Below are positions 8,179-16,801 of a stretch of 35,324 nt of DNA, piece after piece (the stretch's first letter is position 1; each line of letters begins with the position of its first letter). A program made the position numbers and the translations under genes. The notes under the pieces are model-generated. The model ran no database searches and was not told the DNA's origin. It was given only the letters and a program-made list of their open reading frames with translations. This DNA is from MGIIb-O2 sp964003245 (GTDB taxonomy: Archaea; Thermoplasmatota; Poseidoniia; Poseidoniales; Thalassarchaeaceae): NCBI GenBank assembly GCA_964003245.1, contig CAXFIU010000014.1, positions 1 to 35,324 of the forward strand. The letters are read 5' to 3'.

Positions 8179-8993
8179 TGATACCCAGAGTAGCAGTTCT
8201 TTCCGGTTTTGGAATTAATTGTGAAACTGAAACAATGGCAGTTTTCGAAATGGCTGGCGCTAAAGCAGATCGAGTTCATGTGAATAGATTAGTCAATGGA
8301 GAACTGGATCTGGAAGATTATCACCTCATGGCAGTACCTGGTGGGTTTTCATTCGGCGACCATTTGGGAAGTGGCAGATTAATGGGCAATAGGTTACGTT
8401 TCGGTCTTCGTGAACAAGTAAGAAATTTTGTCAAATCGGGTAAACCCGTAATCGGAATTTGCAATGGCTTCCAAGTTCTTGTCAAAATGGGATTATTACC
8501 CGGTGACGACGATGTCAGTTTAACTCAAACAGCATCCTTAGCATTGAATGATTCAGGGCATTATGAAAATCGCTGGGCAACGTTAGAGTTCGATCCTCAA
8601 AGTCATTGCATTTGGACTAAAGGATTGACAAGAATCAGGGTGCCTGTACGTCATGGCGAAGGAAAGTTCGTTACAGCCGATAAAAATCTCCTCGATGTTT
8701 GGAGTAAAGCCGGGCAATTAGTTGTAAAGTACGTAGATCCTTCAAGTGAATATCCATCATCGAGTGATGACATATTGCCATATCCTATTTCTCCAAATCA
8801 AAGTTGGAGAAATATTGCTGGCGTGTGTGATCCATCTGGATTAGTATTTGGTTTAATGCCACACCCTGAAGCCAATCATTCAACATGGTTAGGTGCGACT
8901 TGGACTAGAGAAGATATAGAACATGGCGAAGGAGAAGGTATGAAGATTTTCAGAAATGCTGTAAATTATGTTATAGACAATTTCGATAATTAA
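8178..8993 (+). CDS. purQ: Phosphoribosylformylglycinamidine synthase, glutaminase subunit
   Basis: This class I glutamine amidotransferase supplies ammonia to PurL. The 271 residues begin with VAVLSGFGINCETE. They carry the nucleophile elbow GICNGFQ with Cys95, and the catalytic His229-Glu231 in MPHPEA. It is longer than the roughly 225-residue PurQ that partners small PurL plus PurS, and resembles the glutaminase domain of the large fused enzyme, which matches the large PurL beside it. The start codon shares its A with the last base of the purL stop codon, so the two are translationally coupled and should be made in equal amounts. Confidence 0.96.
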   Translation: MIPRVAVLSGFGINCETETMAVFEMAGAKADRVHVNRLVNGELDLEDYHLMAVPGGFSFGDHLGSGRLMGNRLRFGLREQVRNFVKSGKPVIGICNGFQVLVKMGLLPGDDDVSLTQTASLALNDSGHYENRWATLEFDPQSHCIWTKGLTRIRVPVRHGEGKFVTADKNLLDVWSKAGQLVVKYVDPSSEYPSSSDDILPYPISPNQSWRNIAGVCDPSGLVFGLMPHPEANHSTWLGATWTREDIEHGEGEGMKIFRNAVNYVIDNFDN

Positions 8994-9033
8994 AATGAAA
9001 ATCTTCTTGCAATAGATATCTATCGGCATTGTT

Positions 9034-9648
9034 ATGACAATTCGTGATGCGACAGAAGTATTCTCGGAATGGGCTCTTAGAAATAGAGACGAAGGAATGG
9101 AAAGTGGGCATGCAAATTCAGTCAATGAAATGTTAAACATCGCAATTTCAATGCTTGAAGAACCATTTTCAGCAATAGATGTCGGTTGCGGGAATGGTTG
9201 GGTATGCCGCAAATTACAATCAAATGATAATTGTAGTAAGATAGTCGGTATTGACGGTTCTATTGAAATGATTAACAAGGCAAAACAAAAGAGTACGGGC
9301 GAATTCCATTTAGCAAAACTTCCGGGATGGAAACCTTCACAGAAATTCGATTTAATTCATTCAATGGAATTTCTATATTATTTGAAAGACCCATTGGAAA
9401 TGTTGAAAACTTTCTTCAACGAATGGCTGAATAACAAAGGGGTGTTAATTGCAGGAGTAGATCATTATTTAGAAAACACCGCAAGTCTTGATTGGCCAGA
9501 ATCTCTTAATGTACATATGACAACATTGAGTGAAGAACAATGGAGACAAGGCATGGTTGATGCCGGATTCACTGACGTTGAAACACGACGGGTCGGACTC
9601 AAGTCAGGATTTGTGGGCACTTTAGCAATCTCTGGTCGAAAGCCTTGA
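9034..9648 (+). CDS. Class I SAM-dependent methyltransferase, substrate unknown
   Basis: A 204-residue Rossmann-fold methyltransferase of the UbiE/type-11 kind. Motif I is IDVGCGNGWV (about 48-57). The acidic residue at the end of strand 2 is Asp74 in VGIDGS, and FDLIHSMEFLYYL follows as the motif-IV region. The C-terminal part (EEQWRQGMVDAGFTDVE) is typical of small-molecule methyltransferases. Nothing in the sequence identifies the substrate. It lies 40 bases after purQ on the same strand and 51 bases before the RluA-type gene, so co-transcription is possible but not obvious. Confidence 0.85.
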   Translation: MTIRDATEVFSEWALRNRDEGMESGHANSVNEMLNIAISMLEEPFSAIDVGCGNGWVCRKLQSNDNCSKIVGIDGSIEMINKAKQKSTGEFHLAKLPGWKPSQKFDLIHSMEFLYYLKDPLEMLKTFFNEWLNNKGVLIAGVDHYLENTASLDWPESLNVHMTTLSEEQWRQGMVDAGFTDVETRRVGLKSGFVGTLAISGRKP

Positions 9649-9699
9649 AATCCTCAATCCATTAAGAAACTTGAATGGTTTGAACGATTTCCCAAGACC

Positions 9700-10596
9700 A
9701 TGTCTGACCCAAACATCACGGTTCAAGAAGAAGCAACCGTAATCGAGATATTGTCATTATTGCATCCCAATGCAAAAAAGAATTCTCTTCGAAGAATGGT
9801 CGATCATGGACGTGTAATAGCAGACGGAATCAAAGTGAATAAGGGCAATACAATAATTTCTCCTGGCACTACAATTACAGTACTTTCAAAATCAGATGGT
9901 AATGAAACAGCTGGTAAATACAAAACTACAATTCCAGAACCCGAAGTTATGTACTCGGACAAATCAGTAATAGTAGTCAATAAACCAGCGGGACTCCTTT
10001 CAGTAGCGACAGATCGAGGCGAAGCAGATACCATGTTTTCTCGTGTTTTTGCTTGGGCTTGGGAAAATGGGAAGACTAGAGCCCATCTTGTCCATAGACT
10101 AGATAGAGAAACATCAGGATGCTTGATATTTGCGCGTTCAACAGAAATACGCGATATGCTACAAGAACAGTTCAAAGACCGTTCTGTTGAACGAATATAT
10201 CATGCAGTTGTTCATCGCAAACCACCTACTAATTCGGGTGTTGAAACAGGCCGTATTCAGGAAATGAAAGACAAGAGAATGAGACTTGTTCCAGAAGGGC
10301 GCCGTGCCGGTAAATCAGCAATTACTAACTGGTGGTTAGAAGACACAGGCCCTGAACATAGTTTAATCCGAATCAAAATAGATACAGGACGCCGAGCACA
10401 AATCCGTCTTCACATGGCAAACCTGGGCTGTCCGGTAATAGGAGATACGAGACATGGGTTCGGTAAAGCTAGCATCAACAGACTTTGCTTACATGCAACA
10501 TCTCTCGGGTTTAAACATCCCAATGGAAAGGTAATGAAAGTCGAAAGTCCAATACCAAGACAACTAATTTCCGAATTAAAAAGACGTTTAGGATAA
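9700..10596 (+). CDS. RluA-family pseudouridine synthase with S4 domain
   Basis: It converts uridine to pseudouridine in RNA, probably rRNA. An S4 RNA-binding domain occupies about residues 5-65 (LRRMVDHGRVIADG). The RluA catalytic domain follows: VVNKPAGLLSV, then HLVHRLDRETSG with the catalytic Asp135, and the IDTGRRAQIRLHMANLG segment near the C-terminus. The 298-residue length is normal for RluC/RluD-like enzymes. The family is mostly bacterial, although scattered archaea carry members, so lateral origin is likely. Its TAA is followed directly by the stop codon of the converging MFS gene, leaving no space for a terminator outside coding sequence. Confidence 0.92.
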   Translation: MSDPNITVQEEATVIEILSLLHPNAKKNSLRRMVDHGRVIADGIKVNKGNTIISPGTTITVLSKSDGNETAGKYKTTIPEPEVMYSDKSVIVVNKPAGLLSVATDRGEADTMFSRVFAWAWENGKTRAHLVHRLDRETSGCLIFARSTEIRDMLQEQFKDRSVERIYHAVVHRKPPTNSGVETGRIQEMKDKRMRLVPEGRRAGKSAITNWWLEDTGPEHSLIRIKIDTGRRAQIRLHMANLGCPVIGDTRHGFGKASINRLCLHATSLGFKHPNGKVMKVESPIPRQLISELKRRLG

Positions 10597-12123
10597 TCAT
10601 TCTTCCTCTGTGGAAATATTAATTATTTTTCTAGGCATGTATAATTTAACTAAGATAGCATTCAATATAGCAATTATTCCCATTACTGTTGCCGAAGCAA
10701 TCATACCTTCCATAAATGCAAGTTGTGCATTTTCTATCAAAACTGCTCCTAACATATTACCATTTTCTAGCATCTCAGCACCGATTTGCATTGCAGCAGG
10801 AAACGACTCTAGTGGAACAGACCCTAATTCCAAACCATCAGGGATAGTCATATTTCTTTGATAGTATTCGTTCAAAACGCTACCTCCTATTGCTATACCT
10901 AATGCCCCCCCAATCTCTCTACTAGCATCATTTGTGGCACTACCAACACCTGCTTTGTTAGAAGGTACAGAATCCATCACTACAGTAGTAGCAGGCGCCA
11001 AAGTCAACCCCATCCCAAATCCAAGTAACAAGAAGATAAACGCTAATCGCATATATTCCGAATCAATTTCAACAGTAGTGAATATTGCCATTGCAACAGT
11101 CATCAAAACCAACCCCACTGAAATGACATTGTTACTGCCAAATTTAGCAGACAATCGATCACTATTTGCAGCCGCAGGCATTAACCCTAATGGAAGAGGC
11201 AAGAATCTAATTGCAGCTTCAAGAGCAGTATGGCCCCTTACTAATTGGAAGTGTAACATTTGTGTGAACATGAAAGAGAACATTACGAAGGAAGCTAGCA
11301 TTATTGCTATTAATCCTAAAGAGAAACCTTTGAATTTAAAGAAACCAATAGGCAACATAGGGTACTCGATACCTTTTTCCCAATTTACAAATAAATAACT
11401 CATTACAATTGCTAGCGAACTAATAGCAAGAATTTCTGAGCTAGTCCAACCTAATGAGGGCGCTTCGATAATCGCATACAAAATAGTTCCAAGAGCAGCC
11501 ACTGACAAAAACGCTCCAATTGGATCCAACGGAGTTCTTTTATTTTCTTTTGAATTTGGAACAAAAACCAATCCTAAAATCAAAGCTAGTAATATTATTG
11601 GAACATTGATCAAGAATACCATTTGCCAATCATAGTTCTCTACAGCCCAACCGCCAACTAACAAACCAATCGGCGCCCCAATGCCTGCCATCATTGTCCA
11701 TATTCCAATGGCCTTCCCTCTTTCTTCTCTAGGAAAAACAACGATTACGATAGATAGGGTGGCAGGCATAACCAAAGCAGCCCCAAATCCCATAGCGGCT
11801 CTAGCAATAATCACATCATTCGAGGAATCGGCATAAAATGCAGCCGCAGCAGAAGCGGTTCCAAGTAGTACTAATCCTAATTGTAAAGCCCTCTTTCTTC
11901 CAAAACGATCCCCCAGTGCACCCATTACCAATAGCATACCGCCAAATATCAGAGCATAAGAATCAACAATCCACTGTAAGTCACTATTATCTGCCTTTAG
12001 ATCTTTAGACATTTCAGGTAGTGCCACATTCAAAGTGACATTATTCAACATCACAATAACAAGACTTAAACTCATAATTCCGAGTATAATCCACCGTTTT
12101 TCGTGAGCACTATTTTCCTCCAT
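10597..12123 (-). CDS. MFS drug/solute exporter, DHA2 (EmrB/QacA) family
   Basis: A 508-residue integral membrane protein with about 14 hydrophobic segments, the count expected of DHA2 proton-driven exporters. MFS motif A appears as GALGDRFGRKRAL (68-80), and the family motif LNNVTLNVALPEM lies in the first helix (26-38). A further conserved segment, GIGAPIGLLVGGW, lies in the fifth helix region. It ends with a short cytoplasmic tail of acidic residues. The substrate cannot be told from sequence. It is transcribed alone: divergent from the CocE-like gene across 66 bases, and abutting the RluA-type gene at its 3' end. Confidence 0.93.
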   Translation of the reverse strand: MEENSAHEKRWIILGIMSLSLVIVMLNNVTLNVALPEMSKDLKADNSDLQWIVDSYALIFGGMLLVMGALGDRFGRKRALQLGLVLLGTASAAAAFYADSSNDVIIARAAMGFGAALVMPATLSIVIVVFPREERGKAIGIWTMMAGIGAPIGLLVGGWAVENYDWQMVFLINVPIILLALILGLVFVPNSKENKRTPLDPIGAFLSVAALGTILYAIIEAPSLGWTSSEILAISSLAIVMSYLFVNWEKGIEYPMLPIGFFKFKGFSLGLIAIMLASFVMFSFMFTQMLHFQLVRGHTALEAAIRFLPLPLGLMPAAANSDRLSAKFGSNNVISVGLVLMTVAMAIFTTVEIDSEYMRLAFIFLLLGFGMGLTLAPATTVVMDSVPSNKAGVGSATNDASREIGGALGIAIGGSVLNEYYQRNMTIPDGLELGSVPLESFPAAMQIGAEMLENGNMLGAVLIENAQLAFMEGMIASATVMGIIAILNAILVKLYMPRKIINISTEEE

Positions 12124-12162
12124 GATACTTCGGAGAAATAGACGCTTTTGAAAACATAGGTT

Positions 12163-12174
12163 ACAATATTAAAA
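12163..12174 (+). promoter_or_regulatory. TATA-like element upstream of the secreted hydrolase gene
   Basis: ACAATATTAAAA is centred about 21 bases before ATG 12190. That spacing fits an archaeal promoter giving a leaderless or near-leaderless mRNA. There is no Shine-Dalgarno site before the ATG. Confidence 0.35.
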
Positions 12175-12189
12175 CCGTTCCCGATAACC

Positions 12190-14004
12190 ATGGCTAACCG
12201 TCTACATGCGCTTTCTTTGGCATTAATTTTCGTATTAGTCAGCATGTCAGGTTGTATATTCTCCAGTAATTCAAATGCCGATAAAGTCTCCGAACAATCA
12301 GAATACCCATCAATTTATGATCGACATACTCTTTCATGGCAAGACAATCATACATTTTCTTATACATTAGAACAAGGCCCTTATTATGCACTTGAAGTCC
12401 AAGAGGCATTCATTGAAGTAGATACTTCGGAGGTGTGGGAAACAGGCCCAGATACATCAGAAGTACATCTTTCATATTGGCTTCCAAGTAATACTTTGTC
12501 CGGAGAACAGGTTCCTGTCATTGCAGTAATTAGTCCTTATTTTTCATATGGGCCACAAGGTGACGAATCAACTCCAACTAATGTTGTAAGCGCAGGTAGA
12601 GGCGAATTCATATTCGAAAATTTCGTCCCTCATGGATATGCCTTTGCCCAGGTAGCTGTATTTGGAACTGAACTTTCTAGTGGCTGTTTTGACTACCGAG
12701 GCGCAGGTGAAGGTTGGGGTATACACAATGCAGTAGAATGGCTAGGTTCACAGAATTGGTCTAACGGACATGTAGGACTTTATGGTAAATCATATGAAGG
12801 AGCAACACAATGGGAAGCAGCAGCATTAGGTAGCGAATATCTCAAGACCATAGTTCCAATATCTGGCACAACTGCACTACATCCTTTATTGTACAAAAAC
12901 GGCAGTGCAGAAGCTAGAAGCCAAGTCATGCATATGAATTATTTTTCTAGCACTGTGGACTATGATGAAGATGATTTAGACAATGTTTGTCCAGATATTG
13001 TTGAAGGATTATTCGCAGGCCCCGTTACTTATGGAGCCGGCGAACTAGACCCTTACATGTCAAACTATTATGACGAAAGAAGCCATATCGACAAAGCATT
13101 TGAAAATTGGAATGGAAGTGTCTATTGGGTCCAAGGATTACAAGATTGGAATGTAGATCCACACCAAGTATTCGGAGGGCCTATAGGGGTTAATTGGTAT
13201 CAAGATTACATCGATGCCGGATTTGAGATTAGAGGAATATTGGGGCAATGGGAACATAATTACCCTGATCAATGGACGAAACATAATGCCCAAGATAGTG
13301 GATACGGAGGAGAAGCGATTCATAACATGACTCGCTGGGACTGGGCTCAAGATTTGTTTGAATGGTATGAGTATTATCTGAAGGGAGTCGGCCCTCAACC
13401 AGAACTTGTTGCTCAAGTACAACGAAATGATGGCCAATGGCGTATAGAAGAAACATGGCCACCTGAAGATTTAGAATGGTATAATTTACCATTATCGGGT
13501 TGTTCTAGCTCTGGCGCCTTTACTGGAGGAGGCCTTCCCGGCGTGGGAGGCGGTCAGACTGTAACAACAACATGTTCGGCACTTTCTGAGACAGAAGATA
13601 TCTTAATTTCAGGATTAATTAGATTGCATTTAGAAGCAGTAGCAACAATGGATGGAGGACAGGTATTCGCAGAGCTAAGGGATTCTGAAACCGGAATCAG
13701 ATTGGGCCACGCAACTATGGATATCAGATACCACGCAGGAGGTTATGAACCTCAAACAGTATTCCCTTCACAACAAGTTACTATGATGATGGAATTCCAA
13801 GCAATTGATGCCATACTTCCTGCCGGACATGGCATAAATATCGTATTCACAGAGTCTGGAGAAGATTATCTTGCACCTGCATGTGGTCCAAGTTGCACAG
13901 TTCATATTTTACCTTCAATTTCGCAATTATCGATCCCTCATATAAGCAGTGATTCAGGAACTGTACTAGTTACACCTCAGAATCCAGATGCTGCCAATAA
14001 TTAG
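12190..14004 (+). CDS. Secreted lipoprotein CocE/NonD-type hydrolase (X-Pro dipeptidyl-peptidase S15 family)
   Basis: A 604-residue exported serine hydrolase, probably a peptidase or esterase acting outside the cell. A hydrophobic signal is followed by the lipobox SMSGC, with Cys22 as the anchor. The alpha/beta-hydrolase domain carries the nucleophile motif GKSYEG with Ser201. The likely acid is Asp319 in GLQDWNV, which resembles the S15 motif GLNDWNV, and the likely base is His356 in GQWEH. A C-terminal jelly-roll domain (about 430-600) is typical of CocE and X-Pro dipeptidyl-peptidases. With the M28 peptidase lipoprotein at 16.8-18.5 kb it fits a lifestyle of degrading peptides. It could instead be an esterase; sequence alone does not separate these. 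Confidence 0.9.
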   Translation: MANRLHALSLALIFVLVSMSGCIFSSNSNADKVSEQSEYPSIYDRHTLSWQDNHTFSYTLEQGPYYALEVQEAFIEVDTSEVWETGPDTSEVHLSYWLPSNTLSGEQVPVIAVISPYFSYGPQGDESTPTNVVSAGRGEFIFENFVPHGYAFAQVAVFGTELSSGCFDYRGAGEGWGIHNAVEWLGSQNWSNGHVGLYGKSYEGATQWEAAALGSEYLKTIVPISGTTALHPLLYKNGSAEARSQVMHMNYFSSTVDYDEDDLDNVCPDIVEGLFAGPVTYGAGELDPYMSNYYDERSHIDKAFENWNGSVYWVQGLQDWNVDPHQVFGGPIGVNWYQDYIDAGFEIRGILGQWEHNYPDQWTKHNAQDSGYGGEAIHNMTRWDWAQDLFEWYEYYLKGVGPQPELVAQVQRNDGQWRIEETWPPEDLEWYNLPLSGCSSSGAFTGGGLPGVGGGQTVTTTCSALSETEDILISGLIRLHLEAVATMDGGQVFAELRDSETGIRLGHATMDIRYHAGGYEPQTVFPSQQVTMMMEFQAIDAILPAGHGINIVFTESGEDYLAPACGPSCTVHILPSISQLSIPHISSDSGTVLVTPQNPDAANN

Positions 14005-14005
14005 T

Positions 14006-14491
14006 TTAAAGATATAAGAAATAGCTACGTCCTCTTTCCTTGGAATAATCAATCATTTTTCCTTCATAATTAGTTACGGCTTTCTCTGCAATTTCTTTCA
14101 TAGCTTCACTAATCCAAGAAAGCTTTTGAAAATCTTTTACTTCATACCAACCATAGTCTGCAATTTCATCATTACTAATATCTATGATTGGATTCCTCGA
14201 ATCGACAAGATAGGCAAGGAAAATAGCCGGTGTTTGTTTAGTTAGACATTCTCTAAGCCCAACCAATCCTCTTATTTCAGCATCTATGCCGCATTCTTCT
14301 AGCAATTCTCGTTTTACTGCTAACTGTGGCAATTCTCCTTCATCAACAGAGCCTTTGGGTAAACCCCAGAGATTTTTTTGTGGCCCTTTCGCCTCTTTAA
14401 CTAAGAGAATTTTATTATTTTCAATTAAACAGGCTGCAACACCCAAATCAGTTTTTATTGGTCGCATAGTTATTTTACTACAATAATTCAT
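14006..14491 (-). CDS. Nudix hydrolase
   Basis: A cytoplasmic hydrolase of nucleoside-diphosphate-linked compounds. The complete 23-residue Nudix box is present, from GSVDEGE through REL to LEECGI, with all of its Gly, Glu and Arg positions. The 161-residue length and the surrounding pattern (LLVKEAKGPQKNLWGLPKG before the box) fit an MutT/ADP-ribose or dinucleoside-polyphosphate hydrolase type, but the substrate is not determined. ATG 14491 or ATG 14467 (MRPIKTDLG) could be the start; the second begins nearer the first strand. It converges on the CocE-like gene with one base between the stop codons. Confidence 0.93.
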   Translation of the reverse strand: MNYCSKITMRPIKTDLGVAACLIENNKILLVKEAKGPQKNLWGLPKGSVDEGELPQLAVKRELLEECGIDAEIRGLVGLRECLTKQTPAIFLAYLVDSRNPIIDISNDEIADYGWYEVKDFQKLSWISEAMKEIAEKAVTNYEGKMIDYSKERGRSYFLYL

Positions 14492-14567
14492 TTATCAAAT
14501 ACTGTTTTCAGTAAAAAGCACTCAATTATTAGTAGGATTCATCACCAAACCATGTTTCCTTTACAAT

Positions 14568-15083
14568 ATGTCTTTGCCAAGGCGGGCTATGGAGCAGATG
14601 GGATTTTCCATTTGCTGCTTATCCTGTGACGCGCCTGATATTGCTGGATCACAGAGATGTAGAGGCTGTATTTCATCACATGTAAAAGTACGTGATAAAA
14701 TATCTTCAGGAGTTGCAATATCTAAAGCTGACAGACTTTCAAGAGAATTTGTAACTATGCTTGCTAATCCTGTTGATTTTATCGAAAACGCTGTCCATTC
14801 AGAGACTATGGCATACTACAAATCATTGATAGATAAGCATCAGGGCAAGGCCCAACCTAAAACTGCCGAAGAGGTCAAAGAGCGATTTGAAATACAAAGG
14901 AAAAAACCTCAAAAATCACTAATTCGTGATGTTGCTAGTAATAGAAAAAGAAGTACTGAAGCATTAAATTCAGAAGAAATAGAGGAACTATTGCTAAAAA
15001 TAAGTGACAAAAACCCAGAAACTAGCGAATCCTATTGGGAAGAATTACTTGAAGATGTGAATGAGTTATTAGATGAAGGCTGA
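14568..15083 (+). CDS. Zinc-ribbon protein with charged helical C-terminus, function unknown
   Basis: A 171-residue protein I cannot assign to a named family. Near the N-terminus, a Cys17-x2-Cys20 pair and a Cys31-x2-Cys34 pair make a compact zinc knuckle. The rest is hydrophilic and mostly helical, with an Arg/Lys-rich middle (about 100-130) and an acidic end (ELLEDVNELLDEG). This layout suggests a nucleic-acid or protein-binding adaptor. It precedes the M50 protease gene by 43 bases on the same strand. The ATG at 14568 begins the longest frame and has no clear Shine-Dalgarno site. Confidence 0.7.
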   Translation: MSLPRRAMEQMGFSICCLSCDAPDIAGSQRCRGCISSHVKVRDKISSGVAISKADRLSREFVTMLANPVDFIENAVHSETMAYYKSLIDKHQGKAQPKTAEEVKERFEIQRKKPQKSLIRDVASNRKRSTEALNSEEIEELLLKISDKNPETSESYWEELLEDVNELLDEG

Positions 15084-15126
15084 AATTACGAGCATTCAAA
15101 CAAGATGAATATATGGGACTATTACG

Positions 15127-15984
15127 ATGGCTGAAAAACGCGACCCACGAGCATGGCGTTTAGACGAAGACCCATTTGAAAAAATCAATAATAATTCCAA
15201 GACCCATACACGTGCTAGAGATGATGGAAATTGGCGAAAACCACACATAAGAGTGGTTACCGGAAGTGCCGGACAGCCATTTTTCAGATCTTTTTCACAA
15301 ACACAATCTCAACCAAAACCAGTCCATACTGGCTCAATCTGGCATTTTTCAAGAGTTGAAAAAGAACACCTGTTTAAGGCAGTATTGGCCTTTACTGTGG
15401 CATTAGGATTTTTCGCTACAAATGGGATATTCAACGCATTAACAGATCCTTTAAATTTTATCAAATCAGGGATATTATTGGGTTTGGTAATATGCCCAGC
15501 CTTTTTATTTCACGAAATCGCTCATAAAATCACGGCTAGAATTTATGGTTGTTGGGCGGAATTTAGAGCCTCTTCGGGCGGTTTACGCTTCGGAATAATT
15601 CTAGCGGCATTAACAGGGTGGTTATTCATGGCGCCGGGAGCAGTGATGATTTATGGCAACACTTCAAAATCCCAATTCGGCAAAGTGGCATTGGCTGGAC
15701 CGGTCAGTAACATAATTCTCTGGATTATTGGGATAATCTTAATTTTACTCGGTTTAGAAACATCGGGCGCATTCACGGTTGCTTTTGGAGGTAGTGACAA
15801 GGGCATGTTATGGTGGTGGTGTATTTCTAACGCCACTCTGGCATTATTCAATATGATCCCATTCGGTCCATTAGATGGTAGAAAAATTAAAAATTGGTCA
15901 GATTTTATATTTTACTTCTGGTTAATAGTATGTTTTAGCTTAGTTTGGTTCAATAGTACAGAACTTAGTTCACTTATAGGATAG
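15127..15984 (+). CDS. Site-2-protease-like membrane metalloprotease (peptidase M50)
   Basis: A 285-residue polytopic membrane protein of the M50 family, which cleaves substrates within the membrane. The zinc site HEIAH is at 129-133, inside a hydrophobic helix. The third ligand region is NMIPFGPLDG at 242-251, with the expected Asp250, and AGPVSN (190-195) is also typical. About 80 hydrophilic residues precede the first membrane segment. They contain many charged and Gln/Ser residues and no recognisable PDZ domain. The target is unknown; it may process a membrane-bound regulator. Its 3' neighbour converges with 37 bases between. Confidence 0.9.
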   Translation: MAEKRDPRAWRLDEDPFEKINNNSKTHTRARDDGNWRKPHIRVVTGSAGQPFFRSFSQTQSQPKPVHTGSIWHFSRVEKEHLFKAVLAFTVALGFFATNGIFNALTDPLNFIKSGILLGLVICPAFLFHEIAHKITARIYGCWAEFRASSGGLRFGIILAALTGWLFMAPGAVMIYGNTSKSQFGKVALAGPVSNIILWIIGIILILLGLETSGAFTVAFGGSDKGMLWWWCISNATLALFNMIPFGPLDGRKIKNWSDFIFYFWLIVCFSLVWFNSTELSSLIG

Positions 15985-16021
15985 ATACATATTTCAGATT
16001 TTAAGATTCAGCCGACACAGG

Positions 16022-16780
16022 TCAGATTCGACTCTTTACAATAGTCAAAATCATTATCCCGCCATTCACATATAGTATCAAATCATCTAATAAATTTATT
16101 TTCATTGACAGCCCTAAAATTAGTATAATGATTGATTGAAAGCCATAACCAAGCATTGAAGACACAGTCAATTCAAAAGATAAATCTTCACTTCCTTCAC
16201 CGGTTACGAAATCTATTATTTGGTCTTGCCAAGAAAAACCAATTAAGTATATTTTATGAAGAAAATTAACATGAATTTGTTTTTCCCAAGGTTTTGCTAC
16301 AGGGCAGATTTTTTCATCGACACGACTTGTATCATCGCCTGAACCAACAGCTCTCGCTTTTACAGAGAAATGATTGAAAAGAGAATATTGGAACAGTACA
16401 GCAATCACAATTCCTGAAATGTATAGATTGCCCCATTCAAGATATTGCCCGAATGCATATGTTACTAGAACCAAACCAATAGTATCCGCAATTGTATCCC
16501 AATATCTCCCTACATGAGATGGCCTTTTTCTAATTCTTGCCAACTCTCCATCTACAGCATCCACAACGCCTTTTATGACAAGAAGAACACAACTTTCGAC
16601 AATATACTCTTGTAAAATTAACCAGGCACAGAAAGTTGATAATAATAGATGAAAATTCGTGACCATCAATACACTAATTTTCGTATCTTTTAGTAGATTC
16701 GCAAAATAACGTGCAATCGGTCTACCCCAGTCAGACAAATCTTTCGCGCCATTGTTGTTACCATACTTTCCTGAAGACAT
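16022..16780 (-). CDS. CDP-alcohol phosphatidyltransferase
   Basis: A membrane enzyme that joins a CDP-activated lipid to an alcohol headgroup; in archaea this makes phospholipid headgroups on CDP-archaeol. The complete family signature is present: Asp74, Asp77-Gly78, Ala81-Arg82, Gly91, Asp95 and Asp99, within DAVDGELAR and GRYWDTIAD. Several hydrophobic segments surround it over 252 residues. GAGGA, 6 bases before ATG 16780, supports this start. It follows the M28 peptidase gene by 21 bases and is probably in its operon. The headgroup (inositol phosphate, glycerol phosphate, serine or other) cannot be assigned. Confidence 0.92.
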   Translation of the reverse strand: MSSGKYGNNNGAKDLSDWGRPIARYFANLLKDTKISVLMVTNFHLLLSTFCAWLILQEYIVESCVLLVIKGVVDAVDGELARIRKRPSHVGRYWDTIADTIGLVLVTYAFGQYLEWGNLYISGIVIAVLFQYSLFNHFSVKARAVGSGDDTSRVDEKICPVAKPWEKQIHVNFLHKIYLIGFSWQDQIIDFVTGEGSEDLSFELTVSSMLGYGFQSIIILILGLSMKINLLDDLILYVNGGIMILTIVKSRI

Positions 16781-16801
16781 AGTTTATCCTCATTAGAATA
16801 T

